64,000 bases of DNA, from NCBI GenBank assembly GCA_026936335.1, contig JAPMXV010000055.1, positions 186,001-250,000 of the forward strand, given 5' to 3'. A program made the translations under genes and the position numbers. The stretch comes from Mantamonas sphyraenae (taxonomy: Eukaryota; CRuMs; Mantamonadidae). The notes under the pieces are model-generated. The model searched no databases, was not told the DNA's origin, and saw nothing but the letters and a program-made list of their open reading frames with translations. Position 1 is the first letter of the stretch. Each line of letters begins with the position of its first letter. Shown piece after piece: positions 51,965 through 63,600 of this stretch.

Positions 51965-53715
51965 ATGGACGAGGATGACAAACCCAAGCTGCAGCCCAAG
52001 GCACAAGCTCGCAGACGCAAGAGCACAAAGGGCAAAACCAAAAAGGGAATGTATGTTGGTTGTGGAATGGCATGGACGGGGAGGATTTCAATGGCTTTGG
52101 GTTTTCGCGGGAACGGGGACGCGGAACTGACGCCGTGGGGTCATTGCACGCACACACGGGGATGGGGGATTGTGTGCACGTATGGAACATGTTGCATGTT
52201 GACCACATAGTGCACAAATGGGAGCGAGTGAGAACATGAACAAGCAGACTACGCGCGAGAGTAAGTGGGGGGCAAGGCATGCGACGGGTGAGCAAGGCAC
52301 GCACACACTCACACACACACCACACACACACAACACACACACACATGGACACAGAGCAAAAGTCACGCAAGGCAATGAAGCAGACGGGTCGTCGGCCTCG
52401 GCAGACTGTGCAGGGACAGGTGATGTTTGACGCAGGGGCTGAAAAGAGCAGGCGGAACACAACGACGACGTATTCACGGCAAGCGTCGGTGCAAGTGGTG
52501 GGAAAGTCGTTGACAGAACTGTTGCAGGAGGAGAACAAGGCGGAGGGGGCTGTGTATGGGTCGGGTGGAGGCGAAGGAGGAGGAGGAGGTGGAGGTGGAG
52601 GACGCAGCGGAGGGACGTCGGGTGAGCGATCGTCCACACGGAACAACACGTCAAGTGGAAGCACGTCCATGCGCATGCAGTACGAGTTGGATGAACACTC
52701 GAGTGATGAGGAAGAGGACACATTGGATGCAGAGGGACGGTATGCACCCATCACCCTGCCCCTGGACAACACAGCGGGGGGTGGGAACAGCAGCCGAGGT
52801 GTGGATGCGGATGGCAGCAAGCAGGAGGGCATGGAGCTGGAGGATGACGAGGAGAGGGAACAGGGAGACGACGCCATGGAGACAGAGGGCAAGAACAGGC
52901 GGGGCAAGGCAGCACCGTTGTTGGGCAGTGCCACAGAGGCACAGGCAAAGGCGCTGCGTGCCACGGCCTCGTTCTCCGAATATTCTTACCAGGACGAGGA
53001 CGAGGGTAGCAATCTGCCTCTGCATGACAGCGATGGCAACATGTTGCCCAATGGCTCCATGGTCCTTGTGCAGTTGCCCATCTGCCTACCGCTGCGTGCC
53101 TCCAAAGACGCAAAGGCAAGTGCACGCGCCATCGATCGCGTCCGCTCCACACACTCCCTCAGCACGACGTCAGCCTCCACTGCCGCCGGTGTTGCACGTG
53201 GAGATGCAACAACATCATCGTCATCGTCATCGTCATCGGCGTCCTCGTCATCGTCGTCCTCCTCTTCTGGCAGCACCACGACGACAACCACCACCAGCAC
53301 GAGCTCCTCCTCGGAATCGTCGTCGTCCTCATCTTCCTCGAACAACAACACAGGCATGGCCCTGGAAAACACAAACAACACCAGTGCCTCGTCGCTGGAG
53401 CTGCAGGCTGTGGACGCCATGACGGCCATCCGCACACACCCTGCCGAGTGCAAACCAACCATTTCCGACAGCATCCCCAGCGGCCAGTTTGGTACCATCC
53501 GCTACTACAAGAGCGGCAAGGTGCAGATGATTGTGGGCGATGTCATCTTTGACTTTTCGGAAGGCACCCAGACCCAATGCGCCGAAGTCGCCTCGATCAT
53601 CCAACCGCCGCCACGAGGGCAGACTCAGGGCGACCTGGCTGTCCTTGGGCAGATCAAGCAACGTGTTGTGGTCGACCTGGCTATGGATGACATGCTGGAG
53701 AAGGCGATGGGATGA
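51965..53715 (+). CDS. POLR3D: RNA polymerase III subunit RPC4 (POLR3D)
   Basis: The C-terminal domain (about 53,470-53,715) carries the RPC4 signature: GQFGTIRYYKSGKVQMIVGD, VIFDFSEGT, then LAVLGQIKQRVVVDLAMDDM, matching the strand pattern KSGKVxxxxGxxxFDxxxGT of RPC4/Rpc53. The middle has a short conserved LVQLPICLPL and long acidic, Gly- and Ser-rich disorder. Exon 1 begins at 51965 (MDEDDKPKLQPKAQARRRKS). Its donor is uncertain: GTATGT at 52051 is the stronger motif but gives the wrong phase, while a GT at 52059 joins in frame to the acceptor at 52353-52354. RPC4 pairs with RPC5 and acts in Pol III initiation and termination on tRNA, 5S and other small RNA genes. The start is 47 bp after the previous stop. 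Confidence 0.82.
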
Positions 53716-53899
53716 GGGCGATGGAACCATGCAGTAAATTTTGATTCACATAGAAATTGTTTGTTTGGACGCGTGTGTGTGATTTGTGTCTGAATCAAAA
53801 AAGAAGATGTTGGTCGCATTCCATCGCTGGAGCACGTGTCCATCAAGGTCGACCAAGGTCGATGTGTCGTGTTCTTCCATCCATCCATTCATTGGCCCT

Positions 53900-56800
53900 C
53901 TACACGGGATCATCCTCGTCCATCTGCGCAAACTCGCTGTTGGGCTCCTCCTCCCAGTCCTCTGTGGGTGTCACAGCACGGTATCCCAGGAAGGAGTCGA
54001 CGGAGGAGTCCCCGGTTTGTGTATGCGTGCCAAGGCCTGCGCTGATGGGCCTTGTGCCGAGCTCGTCCCATTGCATGCTGTGTGAGGAGACTTCGTCCTC
54101 GTCATCGGCTGGCAACTCGTGCACACCCATGCTCGAGTGGGCGCGTGCGGTGTAGCCCATGGAGAAGAGACTCCGTTCGCTTGCGTTGCTGTGCAGTGTG
54201 TGACTCGACTGTGGTCGCGCAGACGTAGTGCCTGTGGTGCCACCTGCAGCTCCGCTGCGTCCCACGTCGTTCCAAAACTCGCCTGCGCCACCGCTCTCGC
54301 TGAGGTCTTCATCTGTGATCACTTGCGATGTGTCCAGTGGCCTCACTCGCCTCCTCCCGACCCCGTTCTGCTTCATGACCGCGCTCAGCGGCGACAGGTC
54401 GTCGTTTGAGGATGGCGAAGCATCGCCTGCCTCACCAGCGCCTCCACCCGCGCCAGCGTCCCTGTCTTTGCCCGCAGTCCCCCTGCTGCTTCCAACCCCG
54501 CCTGCATCTACACCTCCTCCACTTCGTCCGTTTGCACGCAGACTCTGGTTGTATGCGGCCCTGTGTTGCAGCGGGGAGCCTACAGCGTTGTCGGGAAAGC
54601 GTGCCTTCTTCTTGCGAGCCCTTGCGCGATTCCTTCCCTTGTGCATGGTCTGGCGTCCCTGTGCGAGCACCTGTTTGCGTCTGGGAATGAGAGGGGAGGC
54701 TCCCATGCTTGTGTCTGTGCGCAGGTCTTCGTCTTCGGGATCCGAGAGGGCGCCGTCGTCCTTCAGACTCAACGAAAACAGACTGTCGGACAACTCATCG
54801 GTGGTTGTGTTGGTGGCTGTGCTTGTGTCCCATCGTTCCCTCTTGCCTGTCATGTTCTGTCCAGGCAACAAAGGAGGCAACGGACGCACATGGCTACCCC
54901 GAACGCCCTGCGACTGCTGTGTCGTTTGCTGCTGCTGTTCCTGCTGCTGTTGTCGATCTTGTTCATGGTGATGGTGATGATGATGATGATGATGATGATG
55001 AGAAGGTGGATCAGGGTGCTGCTGTGGCGTATGGTGGTGCAATGCTTGTCCCGCTTGTGTGTGCTGCTGATGCGATGCCTGTACAATCACCTGTGGGCCG
55101 TTTGCGCTCGTGTGTGTCCCTGTGCCCATGTGAATCAACAGGTCGTCTGTGCTGCTGCCGGTGCCGGTCAACGATGCCACTCCCATTGCACTCTGTGCAC
55201 GTGTAGGTTGTGCGGCAACGACCACACTCCCTGCCTCCCCATCCTCCGCCACCTGCAATCCATACCGCCTGGCCTCAAAGTGAAACTCCATAGGGATCTG
55301 CAACGAGTTGGATCGCTTCGTGCGCATTGGAGGCGGCGTGCTTGCCTCTCCACGTCTCTCCCCACCCGCATGGTTCACATCCTCCCCCGCATTGGTGGTG
55401 GTGGTGTTGCCGCCGCCGCCCATGGCCTGCTGCAGTGTCTTGCGTGCCCGTGGCGACGGTGACTTTTTCTCCGACGACGGCGACTTGCGTCCCAGGTTGT
55501 GTGGTGAACGCGACCGCGATCTGGACCGCGAGCGCGACCTGCGTCCGCCTGCACCTGCAGCTGCATCTGCCGCAGCTGCAGCTGCCAACATGTCTGCGGC
55601 AGCGACGGCAGCACTGGATTCACTGCGTCCCAGATGCACATGTGGGGAACGTGAGCGGCGTGAGGTGGTGCTTGTGCTGCTGCCCACACTGCTGGCTCCA
55701 TCTGAAGATCGCCTGCTGTGTCCCATGGGAGAACGAGACGTGTCTCTTCCCGACGGTGGGCTTCCTCCATCCTCGTCCTCCACCATGGCGTCGTCTTCCA
55801 CCACGGGTGTCACAATGCGTGGCAGACTCGTTGCGCTTTCGCTCTTTGTCTTGCGCACCTTGGGTCGTGTGGAACTGCCTGAACTCGTGCTACTGATGCT
55901 CATACTGCTGGTGTCTGACATGACACTGCTGCTGCTGTTTGTGTTGTTGTTCTTGCTGCGTGTGTTCAGGCGTCCTTCCAACCCCTCCTCCCGCACCTTG
56001 CGATACCGTCGCACGCGTGACCGTGTCTTTGGCTGCTTCCTCAGACGGAACTCCTCACTCATCGACTCCATGGTGCTGTTGACAAACTCCCGGTCGTAGA
56101 TGGACGACCCCGACACACGCCTGGGTTCCTCCGTCGTCTTCTCCTCTATCCGCCTCCCTTCCGACGATTGCGGTCGTCGTCGATTCCCTCGCTTGGTGAT
56201 GCTACTGGAGTCACTCAGCTTCCACGATGTGATGTTCAGGTTGTAGTCGTCGTCACCACCACCGAGGGTGGAGGCACCACCACCACCACCAGCACCCACA
56301 CCCCACCCGTACTCCCTGTCATCGTCATCATTGGTTGACACCCCCTTCAATGCACGCTCCAATGCCTTTCCCTGTTGCTTGAGTGCATTGATGTCCTGCA
56401 GTCGCCGTGTGTGTTCGTCGTACCCCAGGCCGGCACTGGAACGTGCGCTGCGTTCCAACCCCTCCCACGTGATCGCCTCTGCAGGATATACCTTCTCCTC
56501 ACTGTCCGTCTCCACATGGAACGAGTACGGGTTCAGCTTGGAGGGTGGCGTGGCGCCTGCCTGCACGCTGCTCACAATGTCGCTGGCCACCTTTTGCTTC
56601 ATCTGTGCCAACGCCTCGGCCGGCGTTTGTTGACTCCTCTTGGGCAGCTTCCAGTGCACCATCATGCTGTCCAACTCTGCTGCCTCTCGGTCCTCGCTGC
56701 TCTCCTCCACAAGCATCCCCGACTGTTCGCTCTCCTTCCGTTCCTTGCTGTTGCGCCGTCCCTTGGCACGTCCTCCCGACCCGCGCCGCGAGCCCGCGGA

Positions 56801-57193
56801 ATTGCCCTCTCTCCTTTGCGGCTTCCGTGCCTCCCCTCGGCCGCCAGAGTCACCGGTGCCACTGCGTGCGTTGCCCACTCGTCGTGAAGAGTCGCCCGGC
56901 CCCTGGTTCATACTCAGGTCCAGCAGCATGTCCATCGAGCCGTACTCCCCCAGCAGGGCATTGCTTCCGCCCGTCAACACTTCCACACCCCCCGCTGCTT
57001 CGTACACCATTCCATCCACTTCAATCGCCAGGGCGCTGTCCATCCCTCTCAAGTCCAATTCCTGCACGTCCGATTGTCCCGTGCCGCTGATCCCGCCGCT
57101 GTGAGGCACATCCCCGAACAAAAGTGAGTTGTCCAAATCTCCCAGAGTCCCCGCGTCCAGCGCTTCGTTCAGCGCTTGGTCAAACTCTTCCAT
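53900..57193 (-). CDS. Large disordered RS-, Ser- and His-rich protein, 1,097 residues
   Basis: Single exon starting MEEFDQALNEALDAGTLGDL; the open frame continues 82 codons upstream of this ATG without resembling protein. Nearly the whole chain is low complexity: Gly/Arg/Lys-rich (about residues 100-170), one more conserved-looking block (MMVHWKLPKRSQQTPAEALA and NPYSFHVETDSEEKVYPAEA), a run of alternating Arg-Ser (RSRSRSRSRSRSPHNLGRKS, around 55,500), an Ala-rich stretch, 12 consecutive His (54,966-55,001) and Gln tracts. RS repeats are typical of nuclear speckle or splicing-related proteins, but no RRM or other fold is seen. I do not recognise it. Nuclear location and SR-kinase phosphorylation are inferred from the RS run only. 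Confidence 0.7.
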   Translation of the reverse strand: MEEFDQALNEALDAGTLGDLDNSLLFGDVPHSGGISGTGQSDVQELDLRGMDSALAIEVDGMVYEAAGGVEVLTGGSNALLGEYGSMDMLLDLSMNQGPGDSSRRVGNARSGTGDSGGRGEARKPQRREGNSAGSRRGSGGRAKGRRNSKERKESEQSGMLVEESSEDREAAELDSMMVHWKLPKRSQQTPAEALAQMKQKVASDIVSSVQAGATPPSKLNPYSFHVETDSEEKVYPAEAITWEGLERSARSSAGLGYDEHTRRLQDINALKQQGKALERALKGVSTNDDDDREYGWGVGAGGGGGASTLGGGDDDYNLNITSWKLSDSSSITKRGNRRRPQSSEGRRIEEKTTEEPRRVSGSSIYDREFVNSTMESMSEEFRLRKQPKTRSRVRRYRKVREEGLEGRLNTRSKNNNTNSSSSVMSDTSSMSISSTSSGSSTRPKVRKTKSESATSLPRIVTPVVEDDAMVEDEDGGSPPSGRDTSRSPMGHSRRSSDGASSVGSSTSTTSRRSRSPHVHLGRSESSAAVAAADMLAAAAAADAAAGAGGRRSRSRSRSRSRSPHNLGRKSPSSEKKSPSPRARKTLQQAMGGGGNTTTTNAGEDVNHAGGERRGEASTPPPMRTKRSNSLQIPMEFHFEARRYGLQVAEDGEAGSVVVAAQPTRAQSAMGVASLTGTGSSTDDLLIHMGTGTHTSANGPQVIVQASHQQHTQAGQALHHHTPQQHPDPPSHHHHHHHHHHHHEQDRQQQQEQQQQTTQQSQGVRGSHVRPLPPLLPGQNMTGKRERWDTSTATNTTTDELSDSLFSLSLKDDGALSDPEDEDLRTDTSMGASPLIPRRKQVLAQGRQTMHKGRNRARARKKKARFPDNAVGSPLQHRAAYNQSLRANGRSGGGVDAGGVGSSRGTAGKDRDAGAGGGAGEAGDASPSSNDDLSPLSAVMKQNGVGRRRVRPLDTSQVITDEDLSESGGAGEFWNDVGRSGAAGGTTGTTSARPQSSHTLHSNASERSLFSMGYTARAHSSMGVHELPADDEDEVSSHSMQWDELGTRPISAGLGTHTQTGDSSVDSFLGYRAVTPTEDWEEEPNSEFAQMDEDDPV

Positions 57194-57461
57194 GTCGTTG
57201 CCTCTGCGGTGTGTGGTCGTGTGGCAGCAGCTCTCTTGTGGTTCGAAAGGGTCTGGTTGGGGCGGAGACTGCGCAATGGAAGGCCGTTGGAAAGTTTTGT
57301 ATTGGGTGCATTGGCAGTGTGGGCAGTGTGTGGCATCCACTCGCAAGGTGTCCCTCTGGCAGTGTACATTCCCGTTGTCTCCACTCACTCCCCACCACGC
57401 AACCTGACCCCATTGAGACTGGCCAACCCATGCAGGCACCGGATGTCCGTGAGTGCATCAT

Positions 57462-58714
57462 TCAAATCCGCCCCTGCTCCATCAACTCCTTCACAATGTC
57501 TCCATCCTGTTTGAAGATTGCCCACATGATCGGCGACCAACCCGTCTCCGTTCTTGCGTGCACATCCGCCCCTCTGCTGAGCAACAACTGCACCAATCCC
57601 ACCGACCCGGATGTTACTGCCCACACCAACGGACCCGCCCCATCAGTCCCCACCCCATCGATGTGTGCGCCGTAATCCAGCAACAAGTGTGCCGTTTCCT
57701 CCTGTCCACTCTGGCAAGCAAGCACCAAAGCCGTCCCCCCACTTGCCTTGGCTGCATTTGGATTTGCTCCTGCCTTCAACAGTGTCTCTGTGACCTGCCT
57801 GTGTCCCTCGTGTGCGGCCTCCATCAACGCAGTGGCCCCGTGCCTGTCTGTGACATCCACAGGCACCTTCCATTCCAGCATCATCTCCACAATGGCATTG
57901 TGTCCTTTGCCTGCCGCTCGGAACATGGCTCTCGCCACATCATCAGCCCCCTCACATCCTCCAGCACCGAGCCTCCCACCTGCTCCATCAGCAGTGCAAA
58001 CACCTCTGCGTGTCCGTTCTCGGCAGCGTTGCCCAACGCAGTGTGACCCACGTTGTCTCTCTGTGTCACCGATGCACCAGCTTCAAGCAACAGTGTCACC
58101 ATGTCCGTGTGTCCCGTGTTGGCAGCCATTTGCAGCGCCGTCTCGCCAAACTCTGTGCTCCAGTTCACATTGGCGCCATGCGTGAGCAACAGACGCGCAC
58201 ATCCAAGCAGAGGCCGTCCCGCCGCAATCGTCAACGCCGTCCATGCGGGCTCCCACTCCGCGTCGGCAGGCGCCCCGCGTACCAGCAGCTGCTCCAGCAG
58301 TTCCTCATCCTCCATGTGCACCGCCTTCATGACCATGGATGCCATGGTCTCCTTGGACAACGCACGTCCATGCTTGCTGCAAGCATCCACCAACGCAAGC
58401 ACTGTCTCTGTGGGTCCTTCCCCCACAGCTTGCAGCAGAAAGGTGTCGTCAAACACCGTTGCCCCGTGAGCAATCAACAACACTGCAACCTTGGTGTGTC
58501 CTTTCTTGGTCGCTTTCATCAGTGGCGTGTCACCTCTGGAGTCCACACACTCCACGTCCACGCCATGTTGGAGCACCACCTCTGCCACCACCATTTGTCC
58601 GTGTTCAGCCGCACACAACAATGCCTCCTGCAGCTCCCTCTCGTTGCTGCTCTCCACACAACCCATCACAGTCTCGTTATCCCCCTCCTTTGCTGCCACC
58701 AGCAACTCTTCCAT
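57462..58714 (-). CDS. Ankyrin-repeat protein with one frame break
   Basis: Two overlapping frames together encode about 417 residues. The first (58714 to about 57,950) begins MEELLVAAKEGDNETVMGCV and contains ankyrin units such as DSRGDTPLMKATKKGHTKVA and FGETALQMAANTGHTDMVTL. The second (about 57,947 to 57462) continues with AAGKGHNAIVEMMLEWKVPV, RHGATALMEAAHEGHRQVTE and ETGWSPIMWAIFKQDGDIV. They meet at a run of five C on the plus strand (57947-57951); one more base there gives one open frame and a total divisible by three. About ten to eleven repeats fill the protein, with no other domain. It is a protein-interaction scaffold of unknown partner. Confidence 0.78.
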
Positions 58715-58891
58715 GTGTGTGGTCGTTTCGTGTGTTATACTTTTTGTTTTGGATCCCTCTGCGCTCTGCGCTCACTCCACCTTCCACCGCACCTCTTTCT
58801 TCAGAGCTTCTCTTCCACACACACCCACACCCACCTGCCGCATGGTTTTCCCCATGTCCCCACCCCCTTCCCCCCCCGATGTGGCTCTGCT

Positions 58892-60605
58892 TCACGCAAC
58901 CATGACACCCAACGCTTCCTCCTGCCAATGCTGCTCCCACGTCAGATCACGAAAGGAGACCACCCCACGAGCCAATGTGTCCAGTTGCACCTGACCCATG
59001 CGACTGGACGCACTCTGCCCTGGATTCGAAGCCAGCAGCTGCACAAACTGTTCGCTCAGCTCCTCCGCCGAGTTGAATGTCAATCCATTGGTACCATCTT
59101 CCACCAACTCATCCAGACTGTCCATGGATGGTGTTGCATATCCTTTGTCAGTCACATTCCGAATTCACCAAACCTTCACCCTTTCCCTTCCCCTGAAACT
59201 TACCACGCATACTCCTTCGCACACACAGGCACCCCACACGCAAACATATCCACCACTTTCATGGGCAGGTCGAGGCCCGACGAGCTCGTATGCAGACACA
59301 CCCCGAGATCTGCACACCCGAGCAGCCGTGGATAGTCCTCCGTGCGCAGAAACAGCGTGGTAATCGCACAATGATTCAAACTCAGCTTGCTGATCCGCTC
59401 CACATACATCTGCTTCTGGGGTCCCTTTCCCGTAATCACAAACAGGATGGGTGCACAGTGCAACTCCTGCACATCAATCATCTCGTCCAGTCTGCAAATC
59501 GCCTCCAACAGAATGCCAAAGTCCTCATCCGGTGTCCAGCTCGTGCTGCTCACCACCAACTGCACCCTGTCCTCCCTCCACCTTGCCCTTGCCTCTCCTT
59601 GAACCATTTCTGTCATCAGTGTACTCTCCATCCTCACCACCTCCTCCCCGTCCTCTCCGTCTTCCCCATCATCATCGACACCCCACCCCAATGTCTCCAT
59701 CCCCGATGCTCCCAATTGGCTCTTCAACTCGTTGTGCAGGTGTGCAAACAGGGTGTGTGCCGTCGCTGCGTCGCTGCGTCCGAAATGAGCAGGGGCGCGG
59801 TCGTACAACACCACCGCCTCCACCTGGCCCTGTGTGCGTGTGTGCAGATCCTCTTTCATGGCATGGGTCACACACAGGTGCTTCCACGAGCCATTGGCCC
59901 CGTATGAAAACTCAAGGTACCTGTACAGCCGCACCATCCAGTGGTCCGGTCGCAGGTTCATCGCCAGCAGGGTGTATCCGTAGTTGTGCCAGTCCAACAC
60001 CACACGACTGCCACGCAGCCAGGAGACCACCCACACTACCATCAATGTGGGCACCGATGGCGGGTTCTGTGTGAGAGAGCGTGTGTGAGTGTGTGAGTGA
60101 CGCGCGGAGGGACCCCAACCGCGACGGAATGAGCTGACGTGTGCGGGTGGGAAGTGCCCCCCCTCCCTTGCTTCACACGCCCACCCAAAGCCCTCCAACT
60201 CCCCCATCGTGTCACAAACTGTGATGTGTCACACAAAGCACTCACCTGTACAACAATGAGATCGAGGGAGCGCATGGTGGTCATGCACGTGTAGAAAAGC
60301 TGGAGCACCAGCAGGAGACCCTTGAGGAGGACAAAGAAGGGGTAGAGGAGACGAGACGAAGGACGCCATCCATCGAGAGGCACACGCATGCGACATTGGG
60401 ACACGTTGTCCATGGCCTCAAGGGTGGGTTTGAGGGAGGCACCTTGGTAGCCTACGCAGCACACCTCGTGTGCCCCGTGCTGCGCCAGACACAGGGCGTG
60501 GTTCTGCATCCTGGGACTCACACCAACGTCGCCCAAGACCAAAACCATGGCATGGACGCCAGCGAGGGCGGGTTCATCGTCGTGGGTGGTATTGGCTGTG
60601 GCCAT
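58892..60605 (-). CDS. ALG1: ALG1 beta-1,4-mannosyltransferase of dolichol-linked glycan synthesis
   Basis: Exons 60605-60246, 60066-59204 and 59117-58892 (phases 0 and 2) give 482 residues. The start of the GT33 fold is VLVLGDVGVSPRMQNHALCL, followed by a membrane-associated hydrophobic stretch (YPFFVLLKGLLLVLQLFYT), DWHNYGYTLLAM, CVTHAMKEDL, VVSSTSWTPDEDFGILLEA, FVITGKGPQKQMY and DLGVCLHTSSSGLDLPMKVV followed by DMFACGVPVCA. The exon 2-3 join restores CAKEYACLDELVEDGTNGL, matching ALG1 C-termini. ALG1 adds the first mannose to GlcNAc2-PP-dolichol on the cytosolic face of the ER. The acceptor at 59118 is preferred over upstream AGs because it preserves this alignment. An acidic insertion (GVDDDGEDGEDGEE) is unusual. 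The next stop upstream is 37 bp away. Confidence 0.92.
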
Positions 60606-60642
60606 GGTCCTCTCTCTCTCTCTCTCTCGCTGTCTCTCACTT

Positions 60643-63600
60643 TCACCTGCCAACCCCAGCAATGACGTGGCCCCGCCGGCGTTGTGTTCGACCCCACCAC
60701 ACCTGCCAGGAGCGTTCCACCAGCGCATCCTGATGCCACTGTTGCACACGCAGGGCTGCATCGAGAAGCACCCTACGGGCCATGGTCCAGCGACGCCACT
60801 CACGCATGGCCCTGCTGAGATGACGCATGTCCATCACACGCCGTCGGATGGCATCGCTCAGGTGCACCTGTACGCCACGTTCCAACAGACGCACCGATCG
60901 ACGGAGCAGACGTTGGTGCAACAGATCCTTCCAGCGTCGGAGGGCTGTGCGCAGGTGTGGGATCCCCTGGCGCACAAAGCGATGCCTCGAGGCATGGAGG
61001 ACAGTGTGCAGACGACGACGTGGCTCCTCGTCGCCCCATTGATTGCCATGGATGAGCACACGCAGGACCAGCCAAGCGTAGAATGCCTGCGCCTGCACGC
61101 TGTGACGACGGTACAACATGGCCACCAACACACGCGTCTGTCCCATCTTCACACGCACCACCTGGTCAGCCCACGCCTGAAACAGACGCGCCTGCACCCG
61201 TTGGTGCTGCATGCCTTGAATCTGTGACACAACGCCACGGAACCGTCGATGCTGACCCAACACCCATTGCCACACACGCAACGCACGTCTCCCCGCCTGC
61301 CCCATGGCATGTCCATCCGCATCCGCTTCCAGTCGTCCCACCTGCCCGTATGCCTCCACCCACCTTTGCCACGCCTGCTCCACACGGCTACGTTGCACCA
61401 CCGCCTGCCAATGCGTGGCCGCCATCTCGTTTCGCCTGCGATTGGCACGCCGACGTGCCACGTACGCCTGCCACACGGCCATCACACGCCTTTGGTTGGC
61501 TTCCTCGTTGAACGACGCCGCCAGCAGTAGGGAAAGCCCCAGCTGGCGTGCCACCTGCACCTGATGCCACCAGGCGTGGAGCACGGCGCGTGCCAATCGA
61601 CGCGCTCCACGCGCACGTCCGCGACGCACCTGCGATTCCAAATGGTGTTTGTGCAGCCACAGACGCAGGTGGCGCATGCCCAGGTGGTGGTGAGCCATGC
61701 GTTGGGCAGAGAGAAGGAGCACGTGCATGCGACGTGCGTGTCGTGTGGCCTCCTGCCATGTGGCAAGGGTGCGTGTGGCCGTGACGAATCGTGCAAAAAG
61801 CTCCGCCTGCGAGTGGGCCTCCGTCTGCGCTTGGCTATGCCACACGTACGCACGCCACGAATGCCACGCCCGCCACATGGTTTGGTGACGCAGATGGTGA
61901 ACCGCCCTGTTCAGCAACAGTCTCGGACGCACCGCACGCGTCCAATGCACCCACGTGCGTGTCAGACACATGCGACGTGCCACACGCACCCCACGCCACT
62001 CGTTTCGCCACACTTGCCACATGCGCCACGCCAATCGACTACGCCACACGGCGTTGGCACGCGACTTGGTCTCTGCCTTGCCACGACGGTACCTGGCGTG
62101 TGTGTGCCACGCACGCAGCACCACCGTTGCCACGTGGCCACTGTGGTGCAGTTGTGCCTGGTGCGCCTTGCGTTGATCCACCGTGTGCATGTGCCACGCC
62201 CCAAACACGCGTCCACACAATCGAGTGGCATGCATCCGTGTGCCCAGCTGGCGGTTCTCCATGTGTTGTCGCCACCGCACCAGTGTCAACCTGCACCGAC
62301 GCTCCACATACGACTCTTCCCACTGCACACTGCGTCGTGCCACCTCCTGTCGTCTTGCCATCCCTCGCGTCCACCCTCGCCACGCCCGTCCAATCACACG
62401 CCGCCTCCGCTCCCGTTCCCTCTCCCTCTCCCACCGCTGCCCACGCATGCGTGCATACCACACGCGCACCACCCTCCGCTGCCTCTCACGCAACACACGC
62501 ATTCCCTTGCGTCGCAGCCGTGAGTGCATCTCCACCCGTCCCGTGTACGCCCTTCTCCACGCACGCCACACACCTGCCGCCATCCGTTCCCGGGAAACCC
62601 TTCCTGCCTGTGTTTCCATGGCTGTTTCGCGCTCCCTGTTCCTGTGTGCACCTACCCACCTCTGCCACGTCTGTGTCATGCGTCGATGACGCACCCACTC
62701 TGTACGTGTCCTCTCCATCCTCCTGTCTGCCCACACCTCTCTCCATTGCCTCCACGTCGAGGCCATCCGCTGCTGTCGTTCCTGCGCCTCCACCTGTCGT
62801 TCCGCCTGCGCCGCACGCACACTGGCATGCCACACCTGCACCATACCACGCAGTCGCACACGCATCCGCTTTGCATGCACACGTGTGGCCATGTCCTGTA
62901 GCTGCCACATCCCGTGCCACTGCGTCACACAGGCATGCGCCACTCGCAGTGCGCGTCGCCTCTCCGCCGCCCGCAGCCGCCGTTGCAACGTGGCTCGCCA
63001 CCTGCACATGGCCCAACTCTTGCGCACAATCACACGCATGCGATGTCTTTCGGCTCGCTCCTTGTTGTGTCGGTGCGTTTGCTGCAACTCGGGCAACAGT
63101 CGCCACTGGGCAAGCATACTCCGTGCCACACTGCGATTCAACAGCACCATGGCCGCTTCCATGTCTGCACGTGTGTGCACACGCACTCGCCACTTGTAAT
63201 GCCACAATTCCACGGCCACCTTGGCCAGATGGGCGTTCATCAGCCCTTGCAACGATGCCACTGCCTCCTCGCGTGCCTCGTATGCAATGGACACACTTAC
63301 CCACGCACGCAAGTAGCGACGCCGTGTCACCCGGTCGCCCATCACCTCTGCCTTGCGACGTGTCTGTCTGCGACCACGCAACAGCAACCACATGCGATGC
63401 CAACGGTGCACGGCATGCACCAACATGCGTGTGCGCACGTGTGCATCCGCCTGTTCCTCCATGCGACGTGTGTCCCTGTGTGTGGTGACCCATGCACGCC
63501 AGTCGCCAAAGCAATCGGTGAGCAGACGCACATTGACACGCACGTTGAGCTTGCGGATCATCGCCAGTCGCATGATGGCCACCTTCCACGTCAGCCACGC

